Shown piece after piece: positions 28,144-35,161 of a DNA stretch of 64,000 nt. The position numbers were made by a program, and so were the translations under genes. Source of the DNA: Austwickia sp. (GTDB lineage Bacteria > Actinomycetota > Actinomycetes > Actinomycetales > Dermatophilaceae). Positions within the stretch are counted from its first letter, which is position 1. The number at the start of each line of letters is the position of its first letter. The stretch spans positions 186,001 through 250,000 of the forward strand of contig JADJTI010000006.1 in assembly GCA_016711265.1 (NCBI GenBank), written 5' to 3'. The notes beneath the pieces are model-generated. The model saw only the letters and a program-made list of their open reading frames with translations. It was not told where the DNA came from and made no database searches.

Positions 28144-28191
28144 GTGACCAACGATGGTCACGACCCTGGCGTCTGCGTGACCATTCTGATC
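28144..28191. promoter_or_regulatory. Palindromic sites upstream of the Lrp regulator
   Basis: GTGACCA-ACGA-TGGTCAC at 28144-28161 is a perfect 7-bp inverted repeat. A second half-site GTGACCA begins 30 bp further out (28174), followed by an imperfect partner TGATCAT. Two sites three helical turns apart, starting 20 bp before the start codon, fit Lrp-type autoregulation (inference). Confidence 0.6.
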
Positions 28192-28398
28192 ATGTTTACT
28201 GACATGTCTTGCGCAGCACGCCCATCGGACGATGGAGTAGTGGACAACAGGACGCACCCGCGACCAACCGGGTGCGTTGCCGGACCGGATCGCCTCGCCT
28301 ACCCGGCGACGCGGGACGAGGGCCCCCACACCTGGGCGGCTGGTCCGCTGACGCCGGTGCCCCCGATCGACCACACCAGGTCGGGGGCCCGGCCGCCA

Positions 28399-28854
28399 TC
28401 ACGATTGCGCCGGTACGCCGTCCGCGGCGGCCCGTGGGTCGGTGCGCCGCAGCCAGCGCAGCACTGCCAAGGGGAGCAGCGCCGGCAGGAACAGGTAGCC
28501 CATCCCGAAGTTCGACCACACGGTCGCATCGGGGAAGAGGTCCCGCCGCAGGACGCTGAGCGTCCCGATCACCAGGACGCCGGTGAGCTCGACCAGGCAC
28601 AGCACGCGCATCGCGGACCGCGAGCCGGGGTGACCCCACCGCAGCAGCAGGACGAACCCCACGACGTACACGCAGGCGGCAAATGCTGACAGGCCGTAGG
28701 CGAGCGGCGCGTGCGAGGCCCGGGTCAACAGTTGCACCAGGGAACGGGACGTCGCACCGACGGCGAACACGCCGTACAACAGGGTGAACAGGCGGCCGGG
28801 GCCGAGGCTGTCCCCCACGCCCCGAGGCATCCCGCTCGGCGTCCCGCTAGGCAT
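28399..28854 (-). CDS. DUF3817-like integral membrane protein
   Basis: 151 residues with about four membrane segments: LFTLLYGVFAVGATSRSLVQ, LAYGLSAFAACVYVVGFVLL, RVLCLVELTGVLVIGTL and FGMGYLFLPALLPLAVL. The LFLP region and short loops resemble small actinobacterial membrane proteins of the DUF3817 type, by eye only. Its ATG lies inside the end of the preceding gene (8-bp overlap), so the two are coupled. Function unknown. Confidence 0.7.
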   Translation of the reverse strand: MPSGTPSGMPRGVGDSLGPGRLFTLLYGVFAVGATSRSLVQLLTRASHAPLAYGLSAFAACVYVVGFVLLLRWGHPGSRSAMRVLCLVELTGVLVIGTLSVLRRDLFPDATVWSNFGMGYLFLPALLPLAVLRWLRRTDPRAAADGVPAQS

Positions 28855-29254
28855 TGAGGAACCCGAACCGCAATCCCAGGGTCTGCACCTGGCGGATGAT
28901 CATGACCGCCGTGATCAACGTCGCGACGCCGACGATCAGCAGGCCCCAACGGTCGATCTTGCGGTAGGTCAGCCCGAGGCCCGCCGGGATCAGCAGCGGC
29001 GTCGTGATCAGGTACCCGATGTGGGTGAGCAGCTCTGGCGTGGAGTTCCCGCGGACCAACCAGGCGATGTCGATGAGCACTCCTGCAACGACGGCCACTT
29101 CGGCCACCGCCAGGAGCGCCAGGGTCGCCCGACGCGGGAGCCGGCCCACCGCGGCGGCGAAGAGCAGCACCACTCCGATACCCGTGACCAGCGCGGTGAT
29201 CATGCGCAGCGACTCAAGCACCGCCGAGGTTCCTCCCTGATCGGGGCCCACCAC
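28847..29254 (-). CDS. Small integral membrane protein
   Basis: 135 residues, four predicted spans: ITALVTGIGVVLLFAAAVG, LALLAVAEVAVVAGVLIDIA, LTHIGYLITTPLLIPAGLGL and WGLLIVGVATLITAVMIIRQ. First gene of a two-gene unit with the downstream membrane protein (ATGCCTAG overlap). The two may form a complex, but no function is recognised. Confidence 0.72.
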   Translation of the reverse strand: MVGPDQGGTSAVLESLRMITALVTGIGVVLLFAAAVGRLPRRATLALLAVAEVAVVAGVLIDIAWLVRGNSTPELLTHIGYLITTPLLIPAGLGLTYRKIDRWGLLIVGVATLITAVMIIRQVQTLGLRFGFLNA

Positions 29255-29339
29255 CCGTCGACGGACCCGTCGTCACGGGCCCGCGACCACTGTAGTCAGC
29301 CGTCCGGCGACCCACGCATCGAAGCTGCCGGCCCCGTCC

Positions 29340-30506
29340 CTATTCAGGCTGCCGGCCGATGAACGACTCCATTCCAGGCACCGTGAAGGCGATGATGCCG
29401 TGGTCCGGAGCGTAGGCCAGTCCTTTGTGGATCAGCCCGGCCCGAGTGGGACCGAGCGCATTGAGGTTCTTGCCCAATCGTGAAGCAACTTCACCGGTTC
29501 CGATCCCGGTGTCCCCACCTGGGCACATGGCCCTGAGATAGCGCTTCTCCGACGCGGTCGTGCGATCCCAACGTGCGCGGAAAAACCCCGAGTCCAAGTG
29601 GTTCTGGCCGCGAGCCACGCCGACTCGGGCATCAGCGATCTCGATGACGGGCCCTTCGGCGGCGTCCCACGACGACTGGCCGAACTGCTGGATGAAGTAG
29701 GGGTAGCGGCCTGATTCGGCGACGACGTAGTCGAGCGCCTGGTCACTCCAACCGGCGCCCTCCTCTTGAGCTGGCCTGGCGAACGCGGCGCGAGCGTCCG
29801 TATGGCTGAGTCGCTCGATGTGGCTGTAGTGGAACCGCTCCGTGTAGGACTTGGCCTCCGACAACGTCTGCGGAAGGCTCGGCAGGCCCGCGACTGCGAA
29901 GAGCACGGGCCAGTCGTCCTGGGCAGCAGCCTGAGCCACCATCGACAATGTGGTCAGCTCGTCCGACGAAAGGTCTTGCGCCTCGTCGACGAGAATCGCC
30001 AGCCCCACACCCTCCTCACGAGCACCGAGCGACACGTCCTTGACGATCCTCTTCAAGTCGGTTCGCAGCACGCCGCTGTCGGCGCCTCCGCCACTCGCGC
30101 CACTGAGGTCCACCCCGAACGTCCACGTTCCCCCAGCGTCGTAGGACGCCTTGAAAGACAGCGCCGTCTTAAGGGCTCGCAGAGCTCGCCTGCCCAAACC
30201 CTGTCTGGCAATCTCACTCAGCGGTTCGTACAAGCCTTCGCCGAGAAGATCGCGTAGGCCGACATCCGCGCCCGCCTCCACCTGTACGACCCACCAGTCG
30301 CGCTTCTCCGCGTCATGGCGCAATTGAGTCAACAGCACCGTTTTCCCGACACCACGAAGGCCATACAGCACCAACGGCTGGTCGGTCTTCCCGCGCTCCG
30401 CACGCTCAAGGGCAACGCGCCACGTCTCCAGAACCTCATCGCGGCCCACGAGCGCGCTAGGCTTCCGGCCGGTGCCAGGCGTATATGGGTTACGCACCGC
30501 GTCCAC
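29340..30506 (-). CDS. Stand-alone AAA ATPase with C-terminal winged helix (Orc1/Cdc6-like)
   Basis: 388 residues from GTG 30506, chosen for GGAG at the right distance; upstream in-frame codons run through an AT-rich promoter and are not coding. Domains: ATPase with Walker A LYGLRGVGKTVLLTQL and Walker B GLAILVDEAQDLSS, sensor region VLFAVAGLPSLPQTLSE, then a C-terminal winged helix (TTASEKRYLRAMCP to HKGLAYAPDHGIIAFTVPGM). This is the AAA_16/Orc1-like architecture found singly in many actinobacteria. It may be an accessory, replication- or defence-linked gene; no partner gene is adjacent. Preceded by three phased 10-bp repeats. Confidence 0.82.
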   Translation of the reverse strand: MDAVRNPYTPGTGRKPSALVGRDEVLETWRVALERAERGKTDQPLVLYGLRGVGKTVLLTQLRHDAEKRDWWVVQVEAGADVGLRDLLGEGLYEPLSEIARQGLGRRALRALKTALSFKASYDAGGTWTFGVDLSGASGGGADSGVLRTDLKRIVKDVSLGAREEGVGLAILVDEAQDLSSDELTTLSMVAQAAAQDDWPVLFAVAGLPSLPQTLSEAKSYTERFHYSHIERLSHTDARAAFARPAQEEGAGWSDQALDYVVAESGRYPYFIQQFGQSSWDAAEGPVIEIADARVGVARGQNHLDSGFFRARWDRTTASEKRYLRAMCPGGDTGIGTGEVASRLGKNLNALGPTRAGLIHKGLAYAPDHGIIAFTVPGMESFIGRQPE

Positions 30507-30845
30507 AGCGACTCCATATCGTAGCGATGTATACGACAGTATACGACAGTATACGATACCGCTATCCATGCATATACAACCCCATAACTTCCTATGATCC
30601 TCACCTGGCAGTGAGGGGCGACTGCCCTCGGCAGGCATGGAATGGCTGTGGTCGGCAGCGACCTCGGGGCGAGGTCGGCGCAAGCGGCCAGGACCGTTCG
30701 ACACGGCACGGCTATCGGACATGTCACTGCGGGACGCGGGGGGATTGTTCACCGGATTGAGCGGCTGTTCCGCGGCCGTCCGCTGGCGGACCAAGGACTG
30801 GTACGGGGGTTTCGCCGGTCACGACGAGCGAGGGCGGTACGCCGT
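30507..30845. promoter_or_regulatory. AT-rich promoter region of the AAA ATPase gene
   Basis: 339 bp with no supported gene. The part nearest the AAA gene is distinctly AT-rich (30518-30600), unlike the flanking DNA, and contains the GTATACGACA array. The remaining 240 bp towards the isochorismatase-family gene is ordinary high-GC sequence with nothing recognisable. Confidence 0.55.
30529..30558. repeat. Three phased 10-bp repeats, GTATACGACA
   Basis: GTATACGACA twice, then GTATACGATA, in direct tandem. Each begins with the palindrome GTATAC, so protein sites would fall on the same DNA face every helical turn. The array starts 22 bp upstream of the GTG start, where a repressor or activator would act. 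Iteron-like origin sites are a less likely alternative. Confidence 0.75.
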
Positions 30846-31448
30846 TCAGCCCGCCTTGATCAGCGCGGACACCGCCTTGAAGTCAGCGTCCTGGCAGGTG
30901 CGCAACCATTCGAAGGCGACCATCTCGGTCGAGACGATGACGGCGCCGGCCTGGTGCAGGCGGGCCATCGCCAGGCCGTGATCGCTGTGTCGGCGGGAGC
31001 CGCTGGCGTCGGCGGCCACCCACACCCGATGCCCCTGTGTGATCAACGGCAGCGCTGTCTGCAGCAGGCAGACGTGCGCCTCGCATCCGGCGATGACGAC
31101 GTCCGCGAGGGGTCGATCGGCCGAGCCCAGGTTCGTCAGGTGTGCGGTCAACCCGTCGGCGCAGGCCCCGAAGCTCATCTTGTCCAGCACCACCTCGCAC
31201 GACTCGACGATCTCCGGCAGATTGGGGCCGAGCCGGTCCGGGTTCTGCGCGGTGGCCACCACCGGGACGTTCAAGCGCGCGGCGACCCGGCCCAGCAGAG
31301 CCGCCCGGGCGAGCACGGTGGCCGACTCGGCGATCGCCGGCATCAGCCGCTCCTGGTAGTCGACCAGGACCAGGACGCTACGGGACCGGTCCATCAGGGG
31401 GTCACTCGTGGCCGCCCGGTCACTGCGGTGGGGGTGTTCGGTTCGCAT
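30846..31448 (-). CDS. Isochorismatase-family cysteine hydrolase
   Basis: 200 residues; cysteine hydrolase fold shared by nicotinamidases and isochorismatases. The triad is visible: Asp in LVLVDYQERLMP, Lys in VVLDKMSFGA, Cys in VVIAGCEAHVCLLQTA. NPDRLGPNLPEI and the tail DFKAVSALIK are typical of the YcaC-like or hydrolase group of unknown substrate, not of nicotinamidase. Start ATG 31448 is used; MDRSRS, 18 residues in, is an alternative. Stand-alone gene. Confidence 0.87.
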   Translation of the reverse strand: MRTEHPHRSDRAATSDPLMDRSRSVLVLVDYQERLMPAIAESATVLARAALLGRVAARLNVPVVATAQNPDRLGPNLPEIVESCEVVLDKMSFGACADGLTAHLTNLGSADRPLADVVIAGCEAHVCLLQTALPLITQGHRVWVAADASGSRRHSDHGLAMARLHQAGAVIVSTEMVAFEWLRTCQDADFKAVSALIKAG

Positions 31449-31614
31449 GACCGAAGTGTGACATCGTGGCGCTGCCCCTGTTCGGATACCCCTGACAGAC
31501 TGTCGCCATCAACGGCCCACCCGCCCTCGGGTCGCCTCCAGGCACCGGAATTCACCGGCGCCGCAGGGGCATCCGAGGGCGTCAATCGGGCCTCGGGCTC
31601 CTTAAGGACGGCTC

Positions 31615-34410
31615 GTGAATCCCACCCCGCCCCCCGGCCGTGATCGGGGAGCTCTCCGCGCCTGCGCCCGCCTGCGCACCCGCCTCTGCGGAGCGCTGAC
31701 GGTCCTCGTCTTGGGCCTGGTCGCCGCCGCGGTCGCGCCGCCGAGCGCGCTGTCAGGCCCCGCATCGGCCACCGCGCTTCCGGCCGCCGATGGGGGCGCC
31801 GCTGCGGGCAGCCTGCCCCCCGGATGGAGCCTGACCTCCACGGCCGCGGGCGTGCGGCTGACGTACCGGGCCGACGTACCCCTGCCGCGCACCGATGCCG
31901 GCATCCAGGTGTACGTCGGCGCGCGCCAGTTGGGTCAGGCTCGCCTCGATGGCCGAGTGGCCACCATCGACTTGCCCACGCTGCCCGAGGGACTGGCCGG
32001 CCTGCAGCTGCGTTCCGGAGGTCGTCCGCTCGGCCGGATGCTCGCCCAACTCACCAGGGAGGCCAACTCTTCGGCGGCACTGCGCGGGCCGGCGCCCGAC
32101 ACGGCCGTCGTACCGCCGTCGCTGACCCCTGCGCCCGCCGAACCCATCACCGCCGTCGACTACGAACTGCCTCCGCTGAAGGAACCCGCCATGCGGGCGC
32201 CGCTGCGGGTGCTTGCCCGAATCATCGCCCCGCGTACCCCCCGGGCGGACCGTCCGCTGGTGCTCTTCGCCCACGGCCGACACGGCACCTGCTACCGCGG
32301 CAGCGAGGTGTCCGGCGACTTCCCCTGCCCGAAGGGCTGGCGTTCCCTGCCGAGCCTGTTGGGCTACCAACACGCCCAGCGACTGCTGGCCGGTCAGGGG
32401 TTCGTCACCGTCTCGATCGACCTCAACGGCGTCAACGGTCAGGACGACACCTCCGAGGACGGCGGCGCCGGGGCCAGGGCCGCGCTGATCCGCCATCACC
32501 TGAACGCGCTGGCCGAGTGGGCCGACCACCCGGAGCGGGCGCCCTTCGCGACCCGGTTGGCGATCCGTTTCGACCCCCGCCGAGTCCTGCTGATCGGGCA
32601 CAGCCGCGGCGGTGAGGGCGTGACCCGGGCGGCCGCCGAGGCCACCGCGGGTGACCCGTTCGCGGTGGCCGGGCTGCTGCTGATCGCCCCGACGAACTTC
32701 GCGCGCACGACGATCCCGAATCTGCCGACCACCGTCCTGCTGCCCGGCTGCGACGGCGACGTCTCGGACCTGCAAGGGCAGCTGTACGCCGACCGCGCCC
32801 TGGACACCGGCATCCCCAGTGCCCTGCACAGCGCGGTGTTCATCGCCGGGTCCAACCACAACTTCTTCAACTCCGAGTGGACGCCGCGGACCGCGGTGGC
32901 GCCGGCCTTCGACGACGGCGAATGGTCGCCGTGCCGCTCGCGGGATCGCCTCAGCGACCAGGCCGTCCGCTCGGTCGGAGCCACGTACGCCCTGGCCACA
33001 GCGTTCTCCTACCTGGCGGGCGAGCAGCGCGGGCTGGCCCTGCTCGACGGCTCGACGGGCACCCCGCCGGGTCTGGGGGTGCGGGACCTGCTGGTCACCC
33101 CGGTGGGGGGACCGCGGCAGCTGCTGTGGCGCGGCAACGCCCCCGGTACGCCGGCCGGTGACGTGGTCGGTGGCCGCCTGTGCCGCAGCCTCACCGCCGA
33201 GCAGACCACCTGCGGGAGCGCCGAGGACCTGGCCGGACCGCACTGGCTGGCCGCCGACGACCGGGTGGCCCAGGCCGCCCGGCTGACCCTGGCCACGGCC
33301 GGGGCAGCCGCGGGCATCCGGTTCCCGGAGGCCAGGGACGTGGCCGACGCCGACTGGCTCGAGGCCCGGGTCGTGGTCCGCCCGCGGACCGCCGGGCGCC
33401 TCCTGATCCGGATCGAAGACACCTCCGGACGGGTCAGCACCCTGACCCCCATCGTCGGCGCCGCCCTGCGCGGGCTACCCCGGGTGCTGCCGTCGGTCGA
33501 TCAACCGGGCTGGTCCGGCCGCTGGTGGGCCCAGCTGGTGCGGGTCCCGCTGGCCGCAGCCCGGACCAGCGGGGTCGACCTGCACGCGCTACGCGCGGTC
33601 ACGCTGCTGACTCCCGGCGGCGGGCTGGACGGCTCGGTGCTCATGGACCTGCACGCGGCCCGCCCGGGCCTGGGCGGCACAGATCGGTCTCCGCTGCCCC
33701 GCCTGTCGGCGGCGACGCGGTCGGTGACGATCGCCGAAGGCTCGGCGCCACGCGACGTACCGGTCACCTTCACCCTGGACCGACCGGCACCCGCGGACGT
33801 CCAGGTGGTGGCCAGCGTGGCCGGTGAAGGCGGCAACAACTCGGCGGTCCCGACGCCGCGGCGCTACACGCTGGCGGCCGGCTCGACCCGGCTGGCCATC
33901 CCGGTCTCGGTGACCGGCGACCGTCTGGACAGCGCGGACCAGGTGTACCTGGTCACCGTCGAAGCGAACGGCCCGGCCGTCACCGGCACCTGGATCAGCC
34001 GGCTGACGGTCACCGACGACGATCCGCCGCCGGTGCTCTCGATCAGCCCGACTGCGACGGCCCGCGAGGGCGCCGCCCTGACCTGGGTCGCCTCCCTTGA
34101 CCGGGTGTCCGGCCAGGACGTCTCGCTGACGGTGACCGCGCTGCCCACTCGGCGGGAGCTGACCATCGGCGACCTGCCGCCGGCGGCACGCGCGACGTGG
34201 CAACTCCAGGGCCCGCCGACGCGACGGCTGTCCGCCGCCGGCCTGACGGCGTACCTGAGCATCCCTGCAGGCCAACGCAGCGTGCGGATCGTCCTGCCGA
34301 CGCGTCGCGACGGGGTGCGCGAGGGCGCCGAACAGGTGGTCCTGCAGGTCATGCCCGAACGGGCGGCACCCGCACGCCCGATCCGCCTGCTGGGGACCGT
34401 CCGCGACTGA
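31615..34410 (+). CDS. Large secreted alpha/beta-hydrolase with C-terminal Calx-beta-like domains
   Basis: 931 residues. Signal peptide from residue ~20 (LCGALTVLVLGLVAAAVAPP). The hydrolase domain (~175-470) has PLVLFAHGRHGTC, the nucleophile Ser330 in IGHSRGGEG, PGCDGDVSDLQG and a His in AGSNHNFFNSEW, giving a plausible Ser-Asp-His triad of the cutinase/PAF-acetylhydrolase-like kind. A beta-rich middle follows, then two extracellular repeats (~700-930): SVTIAEGSAPRDVPVTFTLD ... TVTDDDPPP and SISPTATAREGAALTWVASL, with DxDxP-like calcium-binding motifs typical of Calx-beta domains. GTG start has AAGGA seven bases upstream. Substrate unknown; polyester, lipid or glycan esters are possible. 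Confidence 0.83.
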   Translation: MNPTPPPGRDRGALRACARLRTRLCGALTVLVLGLVAAAVAPPSALSGPASATALPAADGGAAAGSLPPGWSLTSTAAGVRLTYRADVPLPRTDAGIQVYVGARQLGQARLDGRVATIDLPTLPEGLAGLQLRSGGRPLGRMLAQLTREANSSAALRGPAPDTAVVPPSLTPAPAEPITAVDYELPPLKEPAMRAPLRVLARIIAPRTPRADRPLVLFAHGRHGTCYRGSEVSGDFPCPKGWRSLPSLLGYQHAQRLLAGQGFVTVSIDLNGVNGQDDTSEDGGAGARAALIRHHLNALAEWADHPERAPFATRLAIRFDPRRVLLIGHSRGGEGVTRAAAEATAGDPFAVAGLLLIAPTNFARTTIPNLPTTVLLPGCDGDVSDLQGQLYADRALDTGIPSALHSAVFIAGSNHNFFNSEWTPRTAVAPAFDDGEWSPCRSRDRLSDQAVRSVGATYALATAFSYLAGEQRGLALLDGSTGTPPGLGVRDLLVTPVGGPRQLLWRGNAPGTPAGDVVGGRLCRSLTAEQTTCGSAEDLAGPHWLAADDRVAQAARLTLATAGAAAGIRFPEARDVADADWLEARVVVRPRTAGRLLIRIEDTSGRVSTLTPIVGAALRGLPRVLPSVDQPGWSGRWWAQLVRVPLAAARTSGVDLHALRAVTLLTPGGGLDGSVLMDLHAARPGLGGTDRSPLPRLSAATRSVTIAEGSAPRDVPVTFTLDRPAPADVQVVASVAGEGGNNSAVPTPRRYTLAAGSTRLAIPVSVTGDRLDSADQVYLVTVEANGPAVTGTWISRLTVTDDDPPPVLSISPTATAREGAALTWVASLDRVSGQDVSLTVTALPTRRELTIGDLPPAARATWQLQGPPTRRLSAAGLTAYLSIPAGQRSVRIVLPTRRDGVREGAEQVVLQVMPERAAPARPIRLLGTVRD

Positions 34411-34431
34411 GCGGCCACCGGGTACGACGCG

Positions 34432-34890
34432 TCAGTGGGTGAGCGAGGGCTCGCCCACCGCGCACGCCATGGCGGTCAGGACTTCGTGGTCGATCTTGGA
34501 GCGCAACAGAGTCACCATCGCGTGATCGGTGCCCATGATGTGACCCTTCAACCAATCGCGCAGGAATCGCAGGACGTCGTCGGAAACGTCCTTGTGCCCG
34601 ACGTCGAATCGGGACTGGAATTCCAACACGGTGGTGGTGAACGCCGCGTGCTCGGCCGCATGACCGTCGGCGGAAGGCAGGTGGTAGGTCTTCATCAGGC
34701 GTTCTTCGAACGTGAAGTGGAAGACCGTGTACTTCACCAGCTCCTGCAACACGGAGCCGAGGATGTTGCGGCAATACCCGTGTTTGACCCCCGAGTCGAG
34801 GGCGTTGAGGATGCCCACCAGGCGCTGATGTTGCCGGTCGATCTCGGGGATGCCGAGCTCCAGCTCCGGCCCCCACGTCAGCAGTGTCAC
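34432..34890 (-). CDS. Bacteriohemerythrin
   Basis: 152-residue single-domain hemerythrin binding O2 at a di-iron site. Ligands visible: His in EIDRQHQRLVGILN, His and Glu in VFHFTFEERLMK, His in GHAAEHAAF, and the terminal H-x4-D in WLKGHIMGTDH. Used in other bacteria for oxygen storage, sensing or delivery. It lies downstream, same strand, of the operon encoding the oxygen-sensitive type of 2-oxoacid:ferredoxin oxidoreductase, which fits an oxygen-buffering role (inference). Confidence 0.93.
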   Translation of the reverse strand: MTLLTWGPELELGIPEIDRQHQRLVGILNALDSGVKHGYCRNILGSVLQELVKYTVFHFTFEERLMKTYHLPSADGHAAEHAAFTTTVLEFQSRFDVGHKDVSDDVLRFLRDWLKGHIMGTDHAMVTLLRSKIDHEVLTAMACAVGEPSLTH

Positions 34891-35040
34891 ATCCGACCTC
34901 CTCCCTCAGGCGTCCGCCGGCGGATCGCAGGGCACGTACCCGCCGCGCCGGACAGCTGTGAGACGGCTGTCCGACATCGTCCGGATCGGCACGGCGAGAC
35001 CGGACTTGAGCCCGAACCGCCAACCGGTACGGCGCGCCAC

Positions 35041-35084
35041 CGTTGGGGGATGTGCGCCGGGAAAGCGGGTCGAATCCCCCAACG
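35041..35084 (-). terminator. Long-stem hairpin after the redox operon
   Basis: Perfect 11-bp inverted repeat (CGTTGGGGGAT with ATCCCCCAACG) around a 22-base loop, about 78 bp beyond the stop of the GltD/SudB-like gene. There is no T-run. Position suggests it ends or stabilises the operon transcript. The GGTCGAATCC inside the loop resembles a tRNA T-arm, but no tRNA fold exists. Confidence 0.5.
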
Positions 35085-35161
35085 ATGCACCCGGGGGGGT
35101 GCGAACGCCCCCAGCCCACGAGGACGCGGGAACGGGGGCGTACGCGGAGGCGGGGGTGGGC

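Noticed and set aside
35041..35084. tRNA-like T-arm GGTCGAATCC
   Set aside because: It lies in the loop of an 11-bp hairpin; no acceptor, D or anticodon arms can be drawn.
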